Assembly (NCBI GenBank): GCA_028707415.1
Contig: JAQWBC010000082.1
Span: 1 to 5,497, forward strand
Direction: 5' to 3'
Length of the DNA stretch: 5,497 bases
Source: Candidatus Izemoplasmatales bacterium
GTDB taxonomy: Bacteria; Bacillota_I; Bacilli_A; Izemoplasmatales; Hujiaoplasmataceae
Positions 1-5,170 of the stretch are shown here, piece after piece. Below the pieces are notes generated by a model. It saw only the letters and a list, made by a program, of their open reading frames with translations, searched no databases and was not told the origin of the DNA. The translations under genes and the position numbers were made by a program. Position 1 is the stretch's first letter; the number at the start of each line of letters is the position of its first letter.

Positions 1-1347
1 AACAGCGAAACTCTATTGGCTTATTATAATCAGCTTACTCGGGTTGGCCATGATCTATATAGCAGTCTAACGATTGCCGATATGGAGCATGGAGATGTAA
101 TGCTCGATGATGGAAATATCGTCACAATTACAGGATCAAATTACCGTGCTTACATCGCTAAAAGCAAAAGCCCGAAAGAACGTAAGGATATCTTCGAATC
201 AGTCTTTTCTTACTATGATGCCCACAAATCAACCTATGCCGGCATTTATAATTCCGTTTTACAAGCTGACTATGCCCATATTAAAGCCCGCAAATATCCG
301 AGTTCGGTTGTGGCAGCGCTTTTTAACAATGCCATTCCCATTGAAGTCTATTATTCTCTTACTACTGTTGCGAGAGAAAACACCGCTGCTATCAAGAAGT
401 ACTTAGCCATCCGCAAACAATTCTTGGGCTTAGAAGAATACCATACCTATGATCGATTCTTGCCCCTTGTTAAATCCGATAAAGAATATGAATTTGCCGA
501 AGCCAAACAATTGTTCTTTGATTCAATCAAACAGTTCCCCGCTGATTTCCAAGCTAAAGCCCATGAAGTTCTTAAAACGGGATTTGTCGATGTATATGAA
601 GCCGAAGGAAAACGCAGCGGAGCTTATTCTTCATCTGTTTCCGATACTCATCCGTACATTTTACTTAATTATTCCAAGACCCTTGATGATGTTTTTACTG
701 TTGCCCACGAGTCCGGTCATTCAATGCATTCGCTGTATGCGATGGAGAATCAGCCAACCCTTTTACAAGATTACACGATATTTGTTGCGGAAGTCGCATC
801 GACTTTTAACGAGCACAATCTCCTTGATTATTTCATTAAAAGCAGTAAAGCCTCGAAAAACGAAAAAATCGCCCTTTTACAAAGAACGATTGATGATATC
901 TTATCAACCTTCTATCGGCAAACATTATTCGCCATCTATGAACTCGAAGCTCATAAACTGGCGGAACAAAATCAGCCGATTACTCCCGATGCTTTATCTA
1001 ACATTATGATTGGTTTATACAAAGAATTTTATGACTTAGATTTGACCAAAGAGGAATTCAAACAATACGTTTGGGCATATATTCCTCACTTATTCTATAC
1101 TCCTTTCTATGTCTATCAATACGCTACCAGCTTCGCAACTTCATTAAAACTCTATGAAAATGTCAAAAACAATATTCCCGGAGCTTTCGAGCGTTATCTT
1201 GGCTTGTTAAAATCCGGAGGTAGTGAATTCCCCGTGGATCAGATAAAAAAAGCCGGAGTTGATTTAACTCAAAAAGATGCTTTCTTAGCTGTTGCCAAGC
1301 GGCTAGCAGAACTTGTCGATCAATTAGAGGTTGAAATCAATAATTAA
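1..1347 (+). CDS. pepF: Oligoendopeptidase F (M3 family zinc metallopeptidase), 5' end outside the window
   Basis: Cytoplasmic zinc endopeptidase that cleaves short oligopeptides. The reading frame is open to base 1, so the TTG at 16 is internal and not a start. The window holds about 448 residues; PepF proteins are usually about 600, so roughly the first 150 are missing. The zinc site HESGH is at window residues 236-240 (bases 706-720), followed by the third-ligand Glu at residue 264 in FVAEVASTFNE, the usual M3 spacing. The C-terminal substrate-binding block typical of PepF is present (VWAYIPHLFYTPFYVYQYATS, interrupted here only by description; around bases 1069-1131). The gene ends in TAA with no terminator of its own before the trpS T-box. 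The -35 of the trpS promoter lies inside its last codons. The family is certain; PepF rather than another M3 oligopeptidase is very likely. Confidence 0.95.
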   Translation, partial: NSETLLAYYNQLTRVGHDLYSSLTIADMEHGDVMLDDGNIVTITGSNYRAYIAKSKSPKERKDIFESVFSYYDAHKSTYAGIYNSVLQADYAHIKARKYPSSVVAALFNNAIPIEVYYSLTTVARENTAAIKKYLAIRKQFLGLEEYHTYDRFLPLVKSDKEYEFAEAKQLFFDSIKQFPADFQAKAHEVLKTGFVDVYEAEGKRSGAYSSSVSDTHPYILLNYSKTLDDVFTVAHESGHSMHSLYAMENQPTLLQDYTIFVAEVASTFNEHNLLDYFIKSSKASKNEKIALLQRTIDDILSTFYRQTLFAIYELEAHKLAEQNQPITPDALSNIMIGLYKEFYDLDLTKEEFKQYVWAYIPHLFYTPFYVYQYATSFATSLKLYENVKNNIPGAFERYLGLLKSGGSEFPVDQIKKAGVDLTQKDAFLAVAKRLAELVDQLEVEINN

Positions 1348-1359
1348 GTGTGTTATAAT
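1331..1359 (+). promoter_or_regulatory. Sigma-A type promoter of the trpS T-box transcript
   Basis: TTGAAA at 1331-1336 and TATAAT at 1354-1359 are separated by exactly 17 bp. A TG at 1351-1352, one base before the -10, makes it an extended -10. The start of transcription is expected near 1366, about 17 nt before Stem I of the T-box. The -35 and part of the spacer overlap the last codons of pepF. Confidence 0.85.
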
Positions 1360-1382
1360 TCATGATATCAAAAAACGATGAA

Positions 1383-1580
1383 CCGGAAGAGTAACCGAAA
1401 TCAATCATCTAAGCGAGCCCCTATTGATGAAAAAGGGTATGATTATATCGGTGAATGGACCGGCAAGTGATGCCAATCACATCCGTTGACCCGCGTTATC
1501 GGTCACAAGTGCCGGCGTTTTTTGCCGGAACAAAGGTGGCACCGCGTTCAATCGTCCTTATTCGTAAGGACGATTTTTGT
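1383..1580 (+). promoter_or_regulatory. T-box riboswitch (tRNA-Trp responsive) controlling trpS
   Basis: Uncharged tRNA-Trp binding should favour read-through into trpS. Stem I: CCGG at 1383-1386 pairs with CCGG at 1460-1463. The specifier loop has AGTA at 1390-1393 opposite GAA-TGG-ACC at 1453-1461, placing the Trp codon UGG at 1456-1458. Above it CCGA (1395-1398) pairs with TCGG (1448-1451), AATC (1403-1406) with GATT (1441-1444), and an apical CCCT/AGGG helix closes the distal loops. Two further helices follow: GTGA 1467-1470 with TCAC 1477-1480, and CCGGC 1512-1516 with GCCGG 1524-1528. The T-box core runs 1532-1546. Its bulge TGGCACC (1537-1543) offers UGGC to the tRNA 3' end, matching a G discriminator as in bacterial tRNA-Trp. 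The antiterminator pairs AAGG (1533-1536) with CCTT (1556-1559) and GCG (1544-1546) with CGT (1553-1555). Confidence 0.96.
1550..1578 (+). terminator. Intrinsic terminator of the T-box leader
   Basis: A perfect 11-bp stem, AATCGTCCTTA (1550-1560) with TAAGGACGATT (1565-1575), is closed by a TTCG tetraloop and followed by a T-rich tract. Its 5' arm contains the bases (1553-1559) that the antiterminator needs, so the two structures exclude each other. It should also stop any read-through coming from pepF. Confidence 0.93.
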
Positions 1581-1596
1581 TTATTTTAACTATTTT

Positions 1597-1603
1597 AAGG
1601 AGG
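1597..1603 (+). promoter_or_regulatory. Shine-Dalgarno site that fixes the trpS start
   Basis: AAGGAGG ends 8 nt before the ATG at 1612. The open frame extends upstream to an ATG-less region beginning near 1486, but that stretch is T-box RNA and has no ribosome site, so 1612 is the start. Confidence 0.93.
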
Positions 1604-1611
1604 AATTGATC

Positions 1612-2616
1612 ATGAAACGTGTCGTATCAGGAATCAAACCAAGCGGTACATTAACCCTTGGCAATTACATCGGAGCGATAAAACAATTCGTTAATCTTCA
1701 AAGTACACTATCTGATTACGAATTCTTTTTGTTTGTCGCGGATTTGCATGCCATTACCGTCCCTCAGGAAGCGGCAGTACTCAGAAAACGCAGTCGTGAT
1801 GTCGCGGCGATGTATTTAGCGGCCGGTGTTGATCCCAACCGAACGGTTCTCTTTTTACAATCCGAGGTGAAAGAACACGCCGAGTTGGGTTATCTTTTAC
1901 AATGCAGCACTTATATGGGTGAACTCGAGCGGATGACTCAGTATAAAGACAAAGTTCGAGTAAAAAAAGAGACTGGCATTACTGCCGCATTATTTACATA
2001 TCCGGTTTTGATGGCCGCAGATATCATCATGTATGATCCCGAATTTGTCCCTGTCGGTGATGATCAAAAACAACATTTAGAACTCACTAGAGATATCGCA
2101 ATTCGTTTTAATAATAAGTATGGTGATTTCTTTACCATTCCCGAACCGTTAATTCCCACCATTGGATCTAGGATTATGGATTTGCAGGATGTATCGAAAA
2201 AAATGAGTAAATCTGACGAATCTGACAAAGGGGCGATTACACTCTATGATGACTTTGAAACGATTCACCGCAAAATTCGCAGTGCTGTGACTGACAGTAT
2301 CGGCATCATGAAATATGATCCCATTAAACAGCCGGGTTTAGCTAATTTAATAACAATTTATGCGGTCATTGGTCACATGGATCCCGAAGAAGTCGTCACC
2401 AAGTATCAAGGCCAAGGTTATGCCCAGTTTAAAGATGATCTTGCAGTTTTAGTGGCCAATGAGCTTGGTACTCTTCAAAACCGCTATCACGAAATCATTG
2501 ATTCTGGGACTCTCGATGCGATTCTCGATTCCGGTCGAGAAAAAGCTCATGAATATGCATTCCGGAAAGTCGAAAAATGCAAACGGAAAATCGGTTTAGG
2601 ACGAATCAAAAAATAA
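1612..2616 (+). CDS. trpS: Tryptophanyl-tRNA synthetase
   Basis: Class I aminoacyl-tRNA synthetase that charges tRNA-Trp with tryptophan using ATP, in the cytoplasm. From ATG 1612 the protein has 334 residues, the normal length for bacterial TrpS. The N-terminal ATP-binding signature is PSGTLTLGNYIGA (residues about 9-21), in the T-L-G-N-Y form of the HIGH motif that I recall from Bacillus TrpS. Other conserved blocks are DLHAITVPQ, GELERMTQYKDK, the MAADI stretch, PVGDDQKQHLELTRD and the KMSKS loop (KKMSKSD, near residue 203). The C-terminal helix ends in GLGRIKK. The gene is transcribed from its own promoter through the Trp T-box, so expression should rise when uncharged tRNA-Trp accumulates. 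It ends just before a bidirectional hairpin shared with the convergent HPr-like operon. Nothing is odd about it, and the function is secure. Confidence 0.98.
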   Translation: MKRVVSGIKPSGTLTLGNYIGAIKQFVNLQSTLSDYEFFLFVADLHAITVPQEAAVLRKRSRDVAAMYLAAGVDPNRTVLFLQSEVKEHAELGYLLQCSTYMGELERMTQYKDKVRVKKETGITAALFTYPVLMAADIIMYDPEFVPVGDDQKQHLELTRDIAIRFNNKYGDFFTIPEPLIPTIGSRIMDLQDVSKKMSKSDESDKGAITLYDDFETIHRKIRSAVTDSIGIMKYDPIKQPGLANLITIYAVIGHMDPEEVVTKYQGQGYAQFKDDLAVLVANELGTLQNRYHEIIDSGTLDAILDSGREKAHEYAFRKVEKCKRKIGLGRIKK

Positions 2617-2658
2617 AAAAAGGAAATCCGCAAATGCTGATTCCCAAAAGTTTTTTTT
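2611..2658. terminator. Bidirectional terminator between trpS and the HPr-like operon
   Basis: GGAA (2622-2625), a bulged A, and TC (2627-2628) pair with GATTCC (2639-2644), with an inner GC/GC pair around an AAAT loop. On the minus strand the stem is followed directly by a long T run (complement of 2614-2621), which is a good terminator for the HPr-like operon. On the plus strand a T8 run (2651-2658) follows after AAAAG, giving a looser terminator for trpS. Confidence 0.75.
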
Positions 2659-2931
2659 CTATTTTATCGGCAGTCGGTTAATATCGCCAATAATTTTGTC
2701 GATAGCCTGATATGCCTGCCCTTCATCGTCACCATCAAAAGTTAGTTTAAAAACAACATTAGCGGGAATTCCGAGGGATAACACTCCCATAATCGATTTC
2801 AAAGTGACTCTTATGTCTTGATATTCTAAAACCATCTTGGATGAAAAACTGTTGGCCACAGCCACCAACATTGTTGCCGGCCGAGCATTAAGTCCTTCTG
2901 GGAAAGTAATCCGAAAATTTGCTTCTATCAT
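2659..2931 (-). CDS. HPr-like protein with Asn in place of the phosphorelay His15 (Crh-like)
   Basis: Small cytoplasmic protein of the HPr fold; 90 residues, close to the usual 85-90. The active-site block reads EGLNARPAT, so residue 15, the histidine phosphorylated by Enzyme I in HPr, is Asn (codon AAT, one base from His CAT). Arg17 and Pro18 are kept. The regulatory site is intact: Ser46 lies in LKSIMGVLSLGI, the surface recognised by HPr kinase/phosphorylase and CcpA in Bacillota. By family knowledge it cannot pass phosphate to sugar permeases but could be Ser-phosphorylated, like Bacillus Crh, which carries Gln15. It follows the EIIB-like gene by 3 nt with an AAGGAGG site (2940-2946) 8 nt before the ATG. 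A regulatory role is inference; the name crh is not assigned because orthology is unproven. It ends in TAG. Confidence 0.93.
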   Translation of the reverse strand: MIEANFRITFPEGLNARPATMLVAVANSFSSKMVLEYQDIRVTLKSIMGVLSLGIPANVVFKLTFDGDDEGQAYQAIDKIIGDINRLPIK

Positions 2932-2934
2932 CAG

Positions 2935-3318
2935 TTACTCCTCCTTCTTGTTTTGATTGATGCGTGCAATCAAACAATCTGCGTTGATTGGAACCATCAT
3001 TTTAATAATATTTTCTGAAACAAAGATTCCCATTGCCCCGAGGTTACGAATCGCTTCTAGGTTACACTTATCAATATCGATAACGGTAAATTTTAGCCGC
3101 GCTCCATCTTGAGAGGCCAACTGAATATTGGCAATCCCCCCCAAGTTACAAATGAATCCGGTGATGATTTCCTCGTCAAGCGGTTTATTAATAATCTGTC
3201 TCCTTTGCTTTCGGAGAACAAAAAACAAAATTAATCCCCCGATTAAGAAGACACCGATTGAAACCCAAAGTACCCACAATATCCACGGTTCATTGGAAAC
3301 CCATAACATCCTGCTCAT
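2935..3318 (-). CDS. Membrane-anchored EIIB-like (glucose-type PTS) domain protein lacking the catalytic cysteine
   Basis: Start chosen at ATG 3318 (127 residues): the site AGGTGAT (3326-3332) lies 7 nt upstream, while the GTG at 3330 and ATG at 3327 overlap it. TTG 3321 is also possible. A Trp-rich N-terminus leads into one hydrophobic segment (about residues 12-35), then RKQRR (36-40), predicting a cytoplasmic C-terminal domain. Residues about 48-121 resemble the EIIB domain of glucose/N-acetylglucosamine permeases: LGGIANI, a RLKFTV strand, LEAIRNLGAMGIF and the IKMMVPI strand. The motif normally reads C-x-T-R-L-R; here it is D-G-A-R-L-K (71-76), so the phosphorylated Cys aligns with Asp71. 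Cys57, 85 and 115 lie elsewhere. There is no EIIC transporter part. It probably senses or binds rather than transports; this is inference. It is cotranscribed with the HPr-like gene. Confidence 0.8.
   Translation of the reverse strand: MSRMLWVSNEPWILWVLWVSIGVFLIGGLILFFVLRKQRRQIINKPLDEEIITGFICNLGGIANIQLASQDGARLKFTVIDIDKCNLEAIRNLGAMGIFVSENIIKMMVPINADCLIARINQNKKEE
2940..2946 (-). promoter_or_regulatory. Shine-Dalgarno site of the HPr-like gene inside the EIIB-like stop region
   Basis: AAGGAGG on the minus strand is formed by the final Lys-Glu-Glu codons of the EIIB-like gene and sits 8 nt before the HPr-like ATG at 2931. The two genes are thus likely translationally coupled. Confidence 0.85.
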
Positions 3319-3344
3319 CAACGTCATCACCTCTTGTATTTATT

Positions 3345-3371
3345 ATTTTATCACAATTCTCAAAATCGCAA
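3345..3371 (-). promoter_or_regulatory. Candidate extended -10 promoter of the EIIB-like/HPr-like operon
   Basis: On the minus strand TAAAAT (3345-3350) is preceded by TGA (3351-3353), giving an extended -10. TTGCGA (3366-3371) could be the -35, but the spacer is only 15 bp, so the extended -10 would carry most of the weight. Transcription would start about 20 nt before the start codon region. Confidence 0.5.
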
Positions 3372-3411
3372 CCATCCTTTACGAAAAATCGTTCCGAGAC
3401 AGCTTATATCG

Positions 3412-3427
3412 GTCAGAATGTTCTGAC
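3412..3427. promoter_or_regulatory. Perfect inverted repeat in the divergent intergenic region (candidate operator or 5'UTR hairpin)
   Basis: GTCAGAA (3412-3418) and TTCTGAC (3421-3427) are exact inverted copies separated by TG. The site lies 36 bp before the ppa start and about 40 bp beyond the -35 of the candidate divergent promoter. It fits a dimeric regulator site, or a 5-bp hairpin GTCAG/CTGAC in the ppa leader. I do not recognise the regulator. No convincing -35/-10 pair for ppa is visible in the 132 bp between the EIIB-like ribosome site and the ppa start. Confidence 0.45.
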
Positions 3428-3462
3428 AAATTGCCCAAATGTCAATCAGAAAAGAGATAATT

Positions 3463-3960
3463 ATGAATCAAATTATTGAAGCCATTATCGAAATACCAAT
3501 GGGAACGCAAAACAAGTATGAAGTCGACAAAACCAAAAACCGCATTAAACTTTCCCGAGTCTTGTATTCCAAAATGACGTATCCTGCCGAATACGGTTTT
3601 ATTGAAAACACTTATGCGGAAGATGGTGACCCGCTCGATATCTTGGTCCTTGCGACAACACAAACATTTCCAGGATGCATCGTTGATGCTCGTGTCGTCG
3701 GATATTTGGATATGATTGATTCAGGTGCTCGCGATGCCAAGGTAATCGCTGTGGTTAATGCCGATCCCCGATTTGACACAATCCAAGATATCACTGACAT
3801 CCCCCAATTACAACTTCGAGAAATCAAACTCTTTTTTCGGACATATAAAGAATTATTGCCAAACCACGAGGTTGAAGTTCGTGACTATCACAATTGTGAA
3901 GAAGCGCTTATCTTAATTGATAAATGCTTGCGAAATTATCAGAAACGACAAAATAAATAG
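3463..3960 (+). CDS. ppa: Inorganic pyrophosphatase, family I
   Basis: Hydrolyses pyrophosphate to two phosphates in the cytoplasm with Mg2+, pulling biosynthetic reactions forward, including tRNA charging. From ATG 3463 it has 165 residues, in the usual bacterial range. The family signature DGDPLDILV starts at residue 54 (metal-binding Asp54, Asp56, Asp59). Other active-site blocks are NKYEVDK (17-23), the YPAEYGF strand (40-46), DAKVIAV and a late YKEL lysine/tyrosine block. The start at 3463 is favoured over ATG 3439 because the family begins close to IEIP and a modest AAAGAGA site (3451-3457) precedes it; nothing resembling a ribosome site precedes 3439. It is divergent from the HPr-like operon and convergent with the amidohydrolase. 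The family is secure; note that many Bacilli use family II or PpaX enzymes instead. Confidence 0.96.
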   Translation: MNQIIEAIIEIPMGTQNKYEVDKTKNRIKLSRVLYSKMTYPAEYGFIENTYAEDGDPLDILVLATTQTFPGCIVDARVVGYLDMIDSGARDAKVIAVVNADPRFDTIQDITDIPQLQLREIKLFFRTYKELLPNHEVEVRDYHNCEEALILIDKCLRNYQKRQNK

Positions 3961-3996
3961 CGCATCGGTCAAGAGTAATGACCATGCGCTATTTTT
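3955..3996. terminator. Bidirectional terminator shared by convergent ppa and the amidohydrolase
   Basis: AAATAGCGCAT (3955-3965) pairs with ATGCGCTATTT (3984-3994), and GGTCA (3967-3971) with TGACC (3979-3983). A single bulged C (3966) and a 7-nt loop give 16 bp in total. T runs follow on both strands. The hairpin contains the ppa stop codon and abuts the amidohydrolase stop, so no spacer DNA is wasted between the genes. Confidence 0.93.
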
Positions 3997-5170
3997 ATGC
4001 TTTTTTATATGCAATTTCCCCGTTGATAAAAACAAATTCGGTTTTTGTCAGATAATGAAGCGGATGACCATCCCAAATTACTAAATCAGCATCTTTTCCT
4101 GGGGTAATACTTCCAAGTCGATTATCAATTCCTAATATTTTAGCGGCATTTATGGTAACAGCTTTAAAAGCATCGAGTTCGGGAAGGCCTTCGCGAACAA
4201 AAATTCCCACCTGGGTCAAAGCATTAGCCAAGTGAATAACTGGATGATCCGTCATAATGGCAAACTCAATCCCATTATCAAAAAGAATCTTTCCGGCTTT
4301 AAAGGTTTTATTACGCAACTCATATTTGGTTTTGGATCCAAGTGTCGGTCCGATGATAACGCGTTGGTGATGGGCTTTTAAAAAATCAACAATCATATAA
4401 CCTTCAGTCGCATGGTCAATTGTAGCATTTAATCCAAACTCCTCGATAATCCGAACTGCCGTAGCGATATCGTCTTGCTGGTGAGCATGAATTTTTACGG
4501 GTAATCCGTCAAACACGCGAGCTAAAGACGCCCACTTCATATTAAATTCCGGTGGATTTACTTCTTTTCCCGCAAGCAAATCAGCTTGATATTTTAATGT
4601 TTTAGTTCGATAATCTTTAGCCTTTGTTAAAGCATCGCGAATTAAAGCCGCCGAAGCCATCCTCGTGTTCGGCTCTTGATTTTTGCTGGAATATACCCGT
4701 TTGGGATTCTCTCCTAAGGCCATCTTCATTGCCGATTCAGCTTTGATAATCATTTCATCGATTATTTTGCCCTTGGTCTTCATGATGCAAAAAGTACCAC
4801 CAATTACATTTCCACTTCCGGGGCCAGTCGAAACCGTCGTAACTCCCGATTCCAAAGCTTCGGTAAACGCCACATCTTGGGGCTTAATTGCATCAATTGC
4901 TCGCAATTCCGGATAGACTGGGTTTGTCATTTCGTTGCCATCCTCGCCCTCAAAACCGATAGCTTCTTCAAAGATACCGATATGGCAATGAGCATCAACA
5001 ATCCCCGGAGTCACAAAGTGTTTTTTAGCATTGATTATTTGTGCATCAGGATAATCTTTTGCGTCAAATTTGCCGACCGCTTTGATGGTTTTACCATCAA
5101 TTAGAATATCAGCTGTTTCGTAATTAATTGTGTCCATGCTGAGTAAATACGCGTTTTTAATTAATATCAT
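3995..5170 (-). CDS. Metal-dependent amidohydrolase, imidazolonepropionase-like group
   Basis: Hydrolase of the amidohydrolase superfamily (TIM barrel with a small flanking beta domain); 391 residues, full length. The first ~55 residues form the N-terminal half of the beta domain and end in FVTPGIVDAHCHIG, giving metal ligands His61 and His63. Further ligand candidates are His228/His230 in KIHAHQQDD, His253 in DHATEGY and the catalytic Asp308 in MTDHP. A glycine-rich loop, STGPGSGNVIGG (114-125), is distinctive. The C-terminus GSITPGKDADLVIWDG closes the beta domain, as in many deaminases and dihydroorotase-type enzymes. The substrate is not readable from sequence; related proteins act on cyclic amides, amines or dipeptides. 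It overlaps the upstream M20 gene by 4 nt (ATGA), and a GGAAAGG site (5181-5187) lies 10 nt before the ATG, so the two are one operon. A classical hutI or pyrC identity is not supported. Confidence 0.88.
   Translation of the reverse strand: MILIKNAYLLSMDTINYETADILIDGKTIKAVGKFDAKDYPDAQIINAKKHFVTPGIVDAHCHIGIFEEAIGFEGEDGNEMTNPVYPELRAIDAIKPQDVAFTEALESGVTTVSTGPGSGNVIGGTFCIMKTKGKIIDEMIIKAESAMKMALGENPKRVYSSKNQEPNTRMASAALIRDALTKAKDYRTKTLKYQADLLAGKEVNPPEFNMKWASLARVFDGLPVKIHAHQQDDIATAVRIIEEFGLNATIDHATEGYMIVDFLKAHHQRVIIGPTLGSKTKYELRNKTFKAGKILFDNGIEFAIMTDHPVIHLANALTQVGIFVREGLPELDAFKAVTINAAKILGIDNRLGSITPGKDADLVIWDGHPLHYLTKTEFVFINGEIAYKKA

Noticed and set aside
107..1009. Two plus-strand frames inside pepF
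   Set aside because: They lie out of frame under a well-supported gene, have no recognisable motifs and no ribosome sites; shadows of pepF.
16..1347. PepF starting at TTG 16
   Set aside because: The frame is open to base 1 and the protein lacks the usual first ~150 residues, so this is an internal codon of a gene cut by the window edge.
1486..1611. N-terminal extension of trpS by 42 codons
   Set aside because: The stretch is T-box antiterminator and terminator RNA, lacks a ribosome site, and the TrpS family starts at the 1612 ATG behind AAGGAGG.
2935..3318. Functional PTS transporter subunit
   Set aside because: There is only one hydrophobic segment, no EIIC domain, and the motif position for the phosphorylated Cys is not Cys.
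3439..3462. Eight-residue longer pyrophosphatase
   Set aside because: No ribosome site precedes ATG 3439; the 3463 start gives the normal family N-terminus and has an AAAGAGA site.
3128..3827. Small frames overlapping the EIIB-like gene and ppa on either strand
   Set aside because: Their sequences show no family features and they run antisense or out of frame to well-supported genes.
4683..5104. Plus-strand frames antisense to the amidohydrolase
   Set aside because: They mirror the conserved amidohydrolase codons and carry no motifs of their own.
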